IMG/VR virus record: IMGVR_UViG_3300048834_001298
Span: 1 to 34,579 of that record
DNA length: 34,579 nt
Reading direction: 5' to 3' (one strand)
Source of the DNA: a virus
Of this stretch, positions 1 to 5,733 are shown in pieces (the stretch's first letter is position 1; each line of letters starts with the position of its first letter). The notes under the pieces are model-generated. The model did not search any database, had not been told where the DNA came from, and saw only the letters and a program-made list of their open reading frames with translations. Made by a program: the position numbers and the translations under genes.

Positions 1-1173
1 TCAGCTCGCTGAGCCGGCCGCGGTGATCGGCACCACGTTCGAGGCCCCGGCACCGGCCGCCAGGAGGTCCAGAGCGTCGAGAACCGGCTGCTCGCGGTCT
101 GGCATGAGGTGGCCGTAGGTGTCGATCAGGGTGGCCACCGACTCGTGGCCGGCCCACCGCTTCAGCTGGGCCAGATCGGCGCCGGCCTGGATCCACATCG
201 ACACAGCGGTGTGCCGGAGGTCGTGGATCCGCAGCCCGTCGTAGATGGTGCGCTTCGGCTTCGCCTCGGTCGGCGCCGGGACCCGCTTCCCGAGCCCGGC
301 TGCGATGGTGGCCGGCTGCCACACCCGGGGGTGGAACAGCGACCGCCGGATGCCGCCGCCGTCGGGCGCGGCGAACACCAGGTCATCGGCCTCGAGGTGG
401 TCGACGTGGGCTGCGAGCTCGTCGACCACGTGAGCGGGCAGCGGCACGCTCCGCCGGGCCGCGCCGGTCTTGCCGTACGCCTGGTGCACGAGCTGGCCCT
501 GCACTTCGCCGATGGTCTCGACCACCTCGAGGCGCCGGCTGGCGATGTCGACTGACCGGGCCCGCAGTCCGCACAGCTCGCCGAGGCGCAGCCCAGACCA
601 GCCGGCGGTGAGGATCATCACCCGGTATCGCTCGTCGACGACGTCGACGAGCCGGGTGAGCTCGGCGGGGGTGCAGAACCGGGCCTCGCTGGTGGCCACC
701 TTCGGCAGCCCTCGGAGACGGTCGGCCGGGTTGGAGGTGATCACCCGGTCCTCGACGGCCACCTGCAGCGCCTGGCGGACGAGCTGGACCGCCTTGCGCA
801 CCGACCGGGGCGCCATCCCGCCGGCGACCATGCCGGCCACCCAGGAGCGCAGCATCGGCCGGTCGATCGCCGCCAGGGGCACCGACCCGAGCGCGGGCTC
901 GATGTGGATCCGCCAGTAGACGTCGTTGCGGGCCTCCGTCGACGCCCGGAGGTCCGAGCGGGTGTCGTACCACCGGGCCCACCAGTCGCTGAGGAGCACT
1001 TTCCCGGCGGCCGGGTCGACGTAGGCGCCGGCGCGGAGCTGGTGCTCGACCGAGGTCCGCCACTCGTCGGCCTCGGTCTTCCGCCGGAACGACCGGGTCT
1101 TCTGCGGGCCGCCCGGGTACTCCCGCCACCGCACCCGCCACGTCCCGTTGGGCCGCTTGTCGATGCTCGCCAT
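1..1173 (-). CDS. int: Tyrosine site-specific recombinase (phage integrase)
   Basis: This 390-residue protein catalyses phage integration and, with a directionality factor, excision. Residues 1-40 look like an arm-type DNA-binding domain (GTWRVRWREY). Residues about 55-145 fit the SAM-like core-binding domain, and about 165-370 the catalytic domain. The full catalytic set is visible: R196 (SGLRLGEL), K235 (YGKTG), H317 and R320 (HDLRH), H343 (GHES) and Y353 (DTYGH). The ATG has a GGAGG ribosome site 7 bases upstream. It is transcribed away from the rest of the phage, and its stop is the first codon of the window, so attP/attL probably lies just beyond base 1. It looks intact. Length and motifs are normal for actinophage integrases. 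Confidence 0.97.
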   Translation of the reverse strand: MASIDKRPNGTWRVRWREYPGGPQKTRSFRRKTEADEWRTSVEHQLRAGAYVDPAAGKVLLSDWWARWYDTRSDLRASTEARNDVYWRIHIEPALGSVPLAAIDRPMLRSWVAGMVAGGMAPRSVRKAVQLVRQALQVAVEDRVITSNPADRLRGLPKVATSEARFCTPAELTRLVDVVDERYRVMILTAGWSGLRLGELCGLRARSVDIASRRLEVVETIGEVQGQLVHQAYGKTGAARRSVPLPAHVVDELAAHVDHLEADDLVFAAPDGGGIRRSLFHPRVWQPATIAAGLGKRVPAPTEAKPKRTIYDGLRIHDLRHTAVSMWIQAGADLAQLKRWAGHESVATLIDTYGHLMPDREQPVLDALDLLAAGAGASNVVPITAAGSAS

Positions 1174-1282
1174 CGGTCAACCTCCGCTCGCTGGTGGCCA
1201 CCGACGGTACCGCCATCGGGTGACACCGTCGCCGCAGGCCGTTCTCCTTGATGTCCGCTGGTAGCGGCCGACAGGCCAGACT

Positions 1283-1957
1283 GTGACCATGCACACCATG
1301 GCCGGCGGGCACCCCGATGCTGCTGCCGACGCGGCGATCGCCGTCCCGATGAAGCGGGCGGCGGAGATCATCGGCGTGTCCCGGTCCCGGCTCCGGAACT
1401 GGCGCAACATGGAGTTGGTGGCGCCCTCCGCTGTGGTCGATGTGTGGGACCAGGATCGCTGGTTCTACGGGTTGTCCGAGCTCGCTGCGGGCCGGGTGGC
1501 CAAGGTGATCGAGGACGCTGGCGTCGACATCCGCCGGCTGGCGAACCAGGTTCACGCCTACCGGTCGCCCGATCACCCCAACCCGCTGGTCAGCTACCAC
1601 TGGGGGGTGGACCGTCAGGCCCGCAAGGTGTTCGGGTCGGAGGATGGCGTGCACTACATGGGCGACGGAGACCATCACGATCAGTACGTGGGCTTGGCCG
1701 TCATCGACTTGGCGGAGATCACCGCTGAGGTCCGGGCGGCGGCGACCGAGCGCCGTGGTGCTCCTGGCCATGTGTCCAAGGACCGCGGCAAGTTTCGGTC
1801 GAAGCAGGTGTTCTCTGGCACCCGGGTTCGTGTGGCGGCGGTGATGAGCTGGATCGAGTACGGCGCTGATGATGCCCGCATCCTCGAGGCGTACCCGGCT
1901 CTCTCGGCGGAGGACATCTTGTGGGCCCGCCGGGAGTGTGCAGGCCGAGCGGGCTGA
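1283..1957 (+). CDS. MerR-type HTH plus DUF433 protein, probable antitoxin/regulator
   Basis: This is a 224-residue protein. Residues about 21-75 resemble a MerR-like winged helix (VPMKRAAEIIGVSRSRLRNW). The C-terminus, about 171-217, reads as DUF433 (FSGTRVRVAAVMSWIEYG, then LSAEDILWA). DUF433 proteins are known as predicted antitoxins paired with PIN-like DUF5615 proteins, and such a partner starts six bases downstream, so this is likely the DNA-binding antitoxin that autoregulates the pair. The middle 90 residues are unassigned. Starts are possible at GTG 1283, ATG 1289 or ATG 1298. None has a clear ribosome site, so a leaderless or very short-leader message is possible. The domain reading is firm; the toxin-antitoxin role is inferred. 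Confidence 0.8.
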   Translation: MTMHTMAGGHPDAAADAAIAVPMKRAAEIIGVSRSRLRNWRNMELVAPSAVVDVWDQDRWFYGLSELAAGRVAKVIEDAGVDIRRLANQVHAYRSPDHPNPLVSYHWGVDRQARKVFGSEDGVHYMGDGDHHDQYVGLAVIDLAEITAEVRAAATERRGAPGHVSKDRGKFRSKQVFSGTRVRVAAVMSWIEYGADDARILEAYPALSAEDILWARRECAGRAG

Positions 1958-1963
1958 CCGCCG

Positions 1964-2353
1964 TTGCGGTTCGTGCTCGACAGTGACGTGGACGAGGGAG
2001 GGTGTCGCCGCTCGCTCATCGCCGCAGGGCATGAGGTGCTGACGGCCCGCGCTGCTGGGGTCCATGATGAGGACCCGGATGTGACGGCCTACGCCGTGGC
2101 CAAGTCCGCTGTGGTGGTGACCTGCGACAAGGAGTTCACGGCCCGCCATCGCGAGCATCCCGAGGGGCGCCACGTTCGGTTGAAGTGCGCCGACCCGGCG
2201 GCTGAGCGCGTGCTGGCCAAGGCGCTTCCGGTGATCGTTCCGATCCTCGAGCGGTACACCTTGTTGACGATGACGGTCTCGGCCGTGAAGGTCAGGGTGT
2301 TCTACGCCCCACCAAATGGCGGCATGCAGGAGATCGCGCTCGACCTGGTCTAG
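1964..2353 (+). CDS. DUF5615 PIN-like protein, probable toxin
   Basis: This 129-residue protein opens with the DUF5615 signature (MRFVLDSDVDE), continues with GHEVLTARAAG and an acidic DEDPD stretch, and then has VVVTCDKEF. This matches the family pattern of an N-terminal Asp, a central Asp and a T-x-DK-x-F strand in a small PIN-like nuclease fold. It starts at a TTG codon six bases after the DUF433 gene, so the two are surely co-transcribed and probably translationally coupled. The weak start would keep the toxin below its antitoxin. The acidic residues expected for a nuclease site are present, but activity is not proven. The gene ends close to a strong hairpin at 2380-2407. Confidence 0.78.
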   Translation: MRFVLDSDVDEGGCRRSLIAAGHEVLTARAAGVHDEDPDVTAYAVAKSAVVVTCDKEFTARHREHPEGRHVRLKCADPAAERVLAKALPVIVPILERYTLLTMTVSAVKVRVFYAPPNGGMQEIALDLV

Positions 2354-2379
2354 GCGCGAGTAGGTCCGGTCTGAGGTGC

Positions 2380-2407
2380 CTCAGGTGTCCCAGATGGGAC
2401 ACCTGAG
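2380..2407. terminator. Perfect 12-bp hairpin between convergent operons
   Basis: CTCAGGTGTCCC (2380-2391) pairs perfectly with GGGACACCTGAG (2396-2407) around a 4-base AGAT loop. It lies between the rightward toxin gene ending at 2353 and the leftward ImmA-side genes ending at 2381, so it can stop transcription from both sides. There is no T-run, as is common in GC-rich actinobacteria. It overlaps the last codons of the small leftward ORF. Confidence 0.7.
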
Positions 2408-2518
2408 CCGGGGGTGGTCCTCCAGCACGTCGACCGGCACATCGAAGTGCTCAGCGACAGCCCACAGCTCGATCGGCTCGAGTTCGGCGCATCGCAGCGG
2501 GTGAGGGCGGCGGTTCAC
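2381..2518 (-). CDS. 45-residue HTH-like peptide coupled to the ImmA gene
   Basis: A GTG start at 2518 overlaps the TGA stop of the ImmA-type gene by four bases (GTGA), the coupling junction used throughout this phage. The 45-residue product contains EPIELWAVAEHFDVPVDVLE, which looks like the last two helices of an XRE-type helix-turn-helix domain. An ATG start further upstream (2569) would overlap the protease by 55 bases and is less likely. It may be a truncated repressor relic or a small modulator working with the protease. Existence as a gene rests on the overlap and the HTH-like sequence. Confidence 0.45.
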   Translation of the reverse strand: MNRRPHPLRCAELEPIELWAVAEHFDVPVDVLEDHPRLRCPIWDT

Positions 2519-3012
2519 GCCTCGGGCTGTTCCCCGGCAGACCATGGCCCGACCCGACCAGTGCCGCACCAGTTCACCTGGCCAGGCGGCACAGATGAGA
2601 CACCTGGCTTGAGGACCTGGAGGGCGGCGGCCGCAACCTCGACGGTGACGTCGAACTCGTGAGCGACGAGCTCGGCCGTCACCGGCTCGATCTCAGCCCG
2701 CTTGTTCACCCAGCGGGCAAGGTCGTCTGCCGGCAGTAGCCACTCGGCAACTCGCACCCGGGCCATGTGCTCGATGCGCTGCATGGTGCCCTCGGTAGCG
2801 GGCGGGGTGACCACGCCGAGCTCGTCGTGCACGAGCTCGTGGGCGAGCGCACACCGGCGTTCGACTTGGTCGAGGGACGGGGACAGGAGGATCACGGCCT
2901 GGTCGCCGAGGCGCCCGTAGACGGCGCCACCGGTGAGGTCGGCGATCGGGTCGAACCGGAGCTCGATGTGCTCTCGGTCCCGTAGTTCCCGCCATGGCCA
3001 CGCTCTCCCCAC
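2515..3012 (-). CDS. ImmA/IrrE-family metallo-endopeptidase
   Basis: This 165-residue protein has the zinc-binding HELVH motif (residues 58-62, in CALAHELVHDELG). A downstream Glu in IEHMARVRVAEWLLP (about E81) fits the third ligand seen in ImmA/IrrE proteases. In mobile elements such as ICEBs1, ImmA cleaves the element's own XRE repressor. Here the XRE repressor (3782-4186) lies upstream on the same strand, so it is the natural substrate. The start is taken as GTG 3012. No ribosome site is evident, so the true start could differ slightly. The gene is followed by a 45-residue ORF through a GTGA overlap. Confidence 0.88.
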   Translation of the reverse strand: MGRAWPWRELRDREHIELRFDPIADLTGGAVYGRLGDQAVILLSPSLDQVERRCALAHELVHDELGVVTPPATEGTMQRIEHMARVRVAEWLLPADDLARWVNKRAEIEPVTAELVAHEFDVTVEVAAAALQVLKPGVSSVPPGQVNWCGTGRVGPWSAGEQPEA

Positions 3013-3055
3013 GGCCAGGACGGTACCCAGGGGGTGTGACGAAGTGGCCCCCGGC

Positions 3056-3196
3056 TCAGGCCAGGTCGTGGCAATCGTGGTCGAGGCCGGGCTCGTACCC
3101 GAGCTGCTCGAGCTCGATCAGCGCTTCACGGATCAGCGGCTCGTGCTCGGCCAGGTCCACCTCGACGGTGCCAGGGGCAGGGTCGAGTGGGTTCAC
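3056..3196 (-). CDS. Small acidic hypothetical protein (46 residues)
   Basis: The GTG start at 3196 overlaps the stop of the DUF2510 gene by four bases (GTGA), which is why this start is preferred over an ATG 63 bases upstream. The product is short and acidic (EHEPLIREALIELEQLGYEP) and probably helical. It ends DHDCHDLA. No family was recognised. It sits between the membrane protein and the ImmA-type protease in the leftward lysogeny set and is probably translated by coupling. Confidence 0.6.
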   Translation of the reverse strand: MNPLDPAPGTVEVDLAEHEPLIREALIELEQLGYEPGLDHDCHDLA

Positions 3197-3522
3197 AGCG
3201 GGTCTTCGAACTGGGTGCGGGTCCCGTCGGGGGCGACCCGGCCGACGTGTTGGGTCCACCGGCCGCCGTCGTACCAGCGGGAGTCGAACCGGCCGAGCGG
3301 GTCAGGGTGCCAGCCCGCCTCGTCTGGCTGGCGCTCGATCCGGTCGAGCGTGGATGGCTCGGGCTTCTTCGCCGACACCAGGGCGATGATCCACCCGATC
3401 GGCCCGAACAGCATCCCGACGAAGAACCCCGGCCCCGCCCCGATCGTCCGGTTCGATCCGATGGCCATGCCGATCAGGCCTGAGAAGACCATGCCCACGA
3501 TGTAGGGCCCGAACTCCGCCAT
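3193..3522 (-). CDS. DUF2510-domain membrane protein
   Basis: This is a 109-residue protein. Residues about 5-52 contain two hydrophobic, glycine-rich segments (YIVGMVFSGLIGMAIG, then FFVGMLFGPIGWIIALV), consistent with two membrane helices. Residues about 70-92 form a DUF2510 module (GWHPDPLGRFDSRWYDGGRW), a domain common in actinobacterial membrane proteins. It starts four bases after the zinc-ribbon gene ends and overlaps the next gene by GTGA. Because it is in the leftward operon expressed with the repressor, it may act at the envelope of the lysogen, for example in superinfection exclusion. That role is inference only. Confidence 0.85.
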   Translation of the reverse strand: MAEFGPYIVGMVFSGLIGMAIGSNRTIGAGPGFFVGMLFGPIGWIIALVSAKKPEPSTLDRIERQPDEAGWHPDPLGRFDSRWYDGGRWTQHVGRVAPDGTRTQFEDPL

Positions 3523-3525
3523 GGC

Positions 3526-3705
3526 TCAGCCCCAGCTCTCGTAGACGACGGCGACGAACAGGAACACGAGCACGAGGATCAGTCCGGCTCCGGCGATCTG
3601 CCCGATCGAGATCCGGGTCTTCACGTCCCGGCCGCAGTGGCGGCACACCTTGGCTTCAGCCTGGATATCCTCAGCGCAGTGAGGGCACTTCACCAACAGG
3701 TCCAC
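3526..3705 (-). CDS. Zinc-ribbon, single-membrane-helix protein (59 residues)
   Basis: This short gene starts at GTG 3703-3705, preceded by a good ribosome site (GGGAGG, about 7 bases away), and ends with TGA at 3526-3528. The product has two CxxC knuckles (KCPHC and VCRHCG), giving a four-cysteine zinc ribbon at residues about 8-26. One hydrophobic helix follows (IAGAGLILVLVFLFVAVVY). Its C-terminus is YESWG. It is the first of a tight leftward group with the DUF2510 protein, so the two may form a small membrane complex. No function is assigned. The topology is clear from sequence. Confidence 0.8.
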   Translation of the reverse strand: MDLLVKCPHCAEDIQAEAKVCRHCGRDVKTRISIGQIAGAGLILVLVFLFVAVVYESWG

Positions 3706-3728
3706 CGCGATTCCCTCCCCGATGGTTC

Positions 3729-3779
3729 GCCGCCCGCCGTTCGGACGATCGCAAGACCGTAGAGGCTCCGACGGGCGGC
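3729..3779. repeat. Inverted repeat in the repressor/zinc-ribbon gap
   Basis: GCCGCCCG (3729-3736) is the reverse complement of CGGGCGGC (3772-3779), with 35 bases between. It occupies the only gap (3706-3781) in the leftward set, directly after the repressor gene. It could be a partial terminator that lowers expression of the downstream genes, or a regulatory site for them. No convincing promoter was seen. Confidence 0.35.
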
Positions 3780-3781
3780 CG

Positions 3782-4186
3782 TCACCTGTTCTTGCCGTCC
3801 AGCAGCCCCCGGATGAAGTCCTCTACCTTTGCGCGGTCCTCGGGGCTGAGTTCGCCAGCCAGGGCGGCTAGGCCCACGTCACCGCCGGGTGTGGCCTCGG
3901 GTGCATCCGGCGCCGGAGCGTCTGCGGCCCCCACCAGCACCTTCTGAGCGTCGCCGGCTGTGAGCCCGAGCGCGTGGTCCACGCCCTCAAGGCTCCGGCT
4001 CTCCATTCGGCCGTGCAGTTGTCGAGCTCCCTCGAGGATCGACCACACCGCAAGGCTGATCCGCCCGCCCGACGCTGCCGCAGCCTCGGCCTGGGTCAGC
4101 CCGAGTACCTCGCGGCGGGCACGGACGAACTCCGCCAGATGAAGCCACTGGTCGGGGGTTGCGTGGATGTACGACCTCGGCGGCAC
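3782..4186 (-). CDS. XRE-family lysogeny repressor candidate
   Basis: This 134-residue protein has an XRE helix-turn-helix domain at residues about 14-55 (FVRARREVLGLTQAEAAAAS, then SILEGARQL). A proline- and alanine-rich linker follows, and then an acidic helical tail (LSPEDRAKVEDFIRGLLDG). I chose GTG 4186 because GGAAGGA lies 8 bases upstream; a TTG at 4216 would extend the protein into the repeat array. It diverges from the Cro-like gene across the switch region, the classic position of a phage repressor. No autocleavage peptidase domain is visible, which fits control by the nearby ImmA-type protease. Confidence 0.85.
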   Translation of the reverse strand: MPPRSYIHATPDQWLHLAEFVRARREVLGLTQAEAAAASGGRISLAVWSILEGARQLHGRMESRSLEGVDHALGLTAGDAQKVLVGAADAPAPDAPEATPGGDVGLAALAGELSPEDRAKVEDFIRGLLDGKNR

Positions 4187-4201
4187 GCCGTCGATCCTTC
4201 C

Positions 4202-4240
4202 AGAAATGCCCAGCAATGCCTAGCAACGCCCCGCAATACG
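4202..4240. promoter_or_regulatory. Four 10-bp-phased repeats upstream of the repressor
   Basis: Related ten-base units begin at 4202, 4212, 4222 and 4232 (AGAAATGCCC, AGCAATGCCT, AGCAACGCCC, CGCAATACGA). The shared GCAATG core equals half of the palindrome at 4325-4340. Phasing at one helical turn would place bound protein on a single face of the DNA, immediately before the repressor's ribosome site. It probably serves autoregulation of the repressor. Confidence 0.55.
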
Positions 4241-4324
4241 ACAGGGCTGTAGTTCTGATCACACCGCTGTCGTTCCCCAGCTAGCGGGACCATTGCGGGC
4301 CATAGCTGCACCGGACGATGGGTA

Positions 4325-4340
4325 TTGCAATGCATTGCAA
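4325..4340. promoter_or_regulatory. Perfect 16-bp operator palindrome
   Basis: TTGCAATGCATTGCAA is a perfect palindrome lying between the divergent XRE repressor and the Cro-like gene. It covers the predicted -35 element and part of the spacer of the rightward promoter, so repressor binding there would block RNA polymerase. Its half-site core GCAATG recurs in the phased repeats at 4202-4240. Confidence 0.75.
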
Positions 4341-4353
4341 GGTGCGCGATAGT
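4325..4353 (+). promoter_or_regulatory. Predicted rightward early promoter (leaderless)
   Basis: A -35-like TTGCAA (4325-4330) and a -10-like GATAGT (4348-4353) are separated by exactly 17 bases. Transcription would begin at about 4360-4361, which is the ATG of the Cro-like gene, giving a leaderless message as is common in actinobacteria. No ribosome site precedes that ATG, in agreement. Confidence 0.55.
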
Positions 4354-4360
4354 GCCTCGC

Positions 4361-4588
4361 ATGGAGATCAACCCCGTGGCGCTGCGCACGATCCGGCAGC
4401 GGTCCGGCCTCACGGTCACGGCGCTCGCTGAGGCCGCTGGGATCAAGCAGGCGCACCTGTCGAACATCGAGTCGGGTCGTCGGAAGGCGAGCCCTGAGGT
4501 GGTCATCGCTCTGGCCGAGGCGCTGCGCATCGAGCTGCCAGCGATCCTCGCTGTGCCGGCGAGCACGGCAGCGAGGGCGGCGTCGTGA
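4361..4588 (+). CDS. Cro-like XRE-family DNA-binding protein
   Basis: This 75-residue protein is almost entirely an XRE helix-turn-helix domain (IRQRSGLTVTALAEAAGIKQ, then HLSNIESGRRKASPEVV). ATG 4361 is preferred over an upstream ATG at 4331 and an ATT-region extension, because the predicted promoter would start the message at this codon. It is the first gene of the rightward early chain, opposite the repressor, so it is the likely Cro counterpart that shuts off the repressor promoter. It overlaps the next gene by GTGA. Confidence 0.87.
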   Translation: MEINPVALRTIRQRSGLTVTALAEAAGIKQAHLSNIESGRRKASPEVVIALAEALRIELPAILAVPASTAARAAS

Positions 4589-4851
4589 GCGGGGGAGAGC
4601 TGCCGGCCGGGCTGGATGCCCGGCGGTTGCTGACCACGGATCAGGCGGCTCTGTACCTGGGGGTGGCGGCGTCGTCGTTGAAGACGTACCGGACCCGGGG
4701 CGGCGGGCCGGTGGCCACCCGGGTGGGCCGTCGCACGGTCCGCTACCGGGTGGCGGATCTGGATGCCTGGACGGTGGCTGAGGCACGGACGCCGGCGCCG
4801 GCCGAGCGCCGCCCCGGTGGCCAGCCGGGTGCGTTGCGGAGCGCGTCGTGA
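4585..4851 (+). CDS. Excisionase-like HTH_17 (MerR-type) protein
   Basis: This 88-residue protein contains a compact winged-helix domain at residues about 15-62 (LLTTDQAALYLGVAASSLKT, then GGGPVATRVGRRTVRYRVAD, ending LDAW), typical of the excisionase/AlpA-like family. A proline-rich tail follows. It begins by GTGA overlap with the Cro-like gene. Its place as second gene of the early operon and its fold make it the best candidate for the recombination directionality factor partnering the integrase. A purely regulatory role is also possible. Confidence 0.78.
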   Translation: MSGGELPAGLDARRLLTTDQAALYLGVAASSLKTYRTRGGGPVATRVGRRTVRYRVADLDAWTVAEARTPAPAERRPGGQPGALRSAS

Positions 4852-5327
4852 CCCGCGAGTTGGTGGTGCTCCACAACGGCCAGTTCGGCATCGTCACCGC
4901 GGGCGTCCAGTCGATCGACTCGGGGACCCGGGAGCGCCGGGACCGGATCCGGGCCGGCTGGTTGGCGTGCGGCTGGGAGTGGCCGACACTGCCGGACAGC
5001 TCGGACCCGGTGCCGTTCGCTGCGCCGTCGTGGACGCTGCTCGATCTGGCGGTGGCTGCTGCGCTGCTGATCGCTGACCGGTACCTGCCGGACCCGCACC
5101 CCGAGGCTCGGTTCTGCGGTGTGGTGAACCTGGACGGCCGGGTCTTCGACGGGGTGGTCTGGGTCGGCGGTGACCGGCCCTGGGACGCGGACGGTTCGGC
5201 CCGGGTGGTCCGCCATCTGTCCGATCTGCCTGACGCTCTGGCGTGGGCCACGCCGGGCGCCCCGTTCGGGCGGTGTGTGGGCGACCCCCAGGTGGAGATC
5301 GTGCCGGCGCCGGGTGGTGCCTGGTGA
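4848..5327 (+). CDS. Stand-alone Mg-chelatase ChlI/ComM N-terminal-like domain
   Basis: This 159-residue protein matches the N-terminal (Lon/S5-like) domain of ChlI/ComM proteins in three consecutive places. RERRDRIRAGWLACGWEWP corresponds to the 'RESRDRVRAAL..SGF.FP' helix. LLDLAVAAALLIA corresponds to 'FDLPIALGILAAS'. RFCGVVNLDGRV corresponds to 'FLGELALDGSLRPV'. The AAA+ and C-terminal ATPase parts of ComM are absent, so this is a single domain rather than a broken ComM. It starts by GTGA overlap. Its role is unknown. It could bind or modulate a host ComM-like helicase or Lon-like protein, but that is speculation. Confidence 0.55.
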   Translation: MTRELVVLHNGQFGIVTAGVQSIDSGTRERRDRIRAGWLACGWEWPTLPDSSDPVPFAAPSWTLLDLAVAAALLIADRYLPDPHPEARFCGVVNLDGRVFDGVVWVGGDRPWDADGSARVVRHLSDLPDALAWATPGAPFGRCVGDPQVEIVPAPGGAW

Positions 5328-5362
5328 GCGGCTGCGTGGGTGTCGGGGTGCTGGTCGTGCAG

Positions 5363-5617
5363 CTACCAGAGGTTGACGGAGCCGCGCACGGCGCGACCTC
5401 CGCTGGTTCCGTCAGCGCAGACCACGAGTGCGGTTGCGGGTTCGGCACCGGGCAGCACGACGACCTGGCCGCCCGAGGCCATCGCTTGGCCGATGTGCTC
5501 GAGCAGGTCGGTCAGCTTCTCGGGTGCTGTAGGCGGCTCGGTCAGGCCGTTGCCGTAGACGTCGTTGGCGTCCCAGGCCCACAGGTGGACAGCGGTGGTG
5601 ACGCTGCTGGTGGTCAT
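5363..5617 (-). CDS. Isolated leftward gene, 84-residue hypothetical protein
   Basis: An ATG at 5617 is preceded by an excellent ribosome site (AAGGAG, about 8 bases away) and opens an 84-residue frame ending TAG at 5363. The product (AVHLWAWDANDVYGNGLTEP, then EKLTDLLEHIGQAMASGGQV, then ATALVVCADGTSGG) has a natural composition, unlike the glycine-rich frame opposite it. No family was recognised. It is the only leftward gene between 4361 and the end of the window, so it needs its own promoter in 5618-5802. Independent, possibly lysogenic, expression is likely. Confidence 0.7.
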   Translation of the reverse strand: MTTSSVTTAVHLWAWDANDVYGNGLTEPPTAPEKLTDLLEHIGQAMASGGQVVVLPGAEPATALVVCADGTSGGRAVRGSVNLW

Positions 5618-5641
5618 GTTGTTGCTCCTTCGCGAGCGGAT

Positions 5642-5657
5642 TCGGTGGTGACACCGA
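5642..5657. repeat. Short inverted repeat upstream of the leftward gene
   Basis: TCGGTG (5642-5647) and CACCGA (5652-5657) flank GTGA. This sits 25-40 bases before the ATG of the leftward gene 5363-5617, where an operator or promoter would be expected. Its core GGTGACACCG also occurs at 1219-1228 upstream of the integrase. Confidence 0.35.
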
Positions 5658-5688
5658 CCGTACGCAGGGGGGGTGACAGCCAGGCGTT

Positions 5689-5733
5689 GGCCGGCGGGTG
5701 CGGATTTGGTGGTACAGCTCCTCCCCGCCGGCC
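5689..5733. repeat. 10-bp inverted repeat in the divergent region
   Basis: GGCCGGCGGG (5689-5698) is the exact reverse complement of CCCGCCGGCC (5724-5733), and flanking bases extend the pairing by a few more, one of them a wobble. It lies midway between the leftward gene starting at 5617 and the rightward genes starting at 5803. It may be an operator or, if transcribed from upstream, an RNA hairpin that attenuates early read-through. Nothing else is recognisable in 5618-5802. Confidence 0.4.

Noticed and set aside
1193-1202. GGTGGCCACC palindrome upstream of the integrase as an attachment core
   Set aside because: A 10-base palindrome is expected often by chance at this composition, and there is no second copy or tRNA end to support an att site.
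383-2173. Leftward open frame of 596 codons
   Set aside because: It overlaps the integrase in another frame and lies antisense to the toxin-antitoxin-like genes. Its translation is Arg/Pro/Gly/His-rich without motifs, as expected from stop-poor GC-rich DNA.
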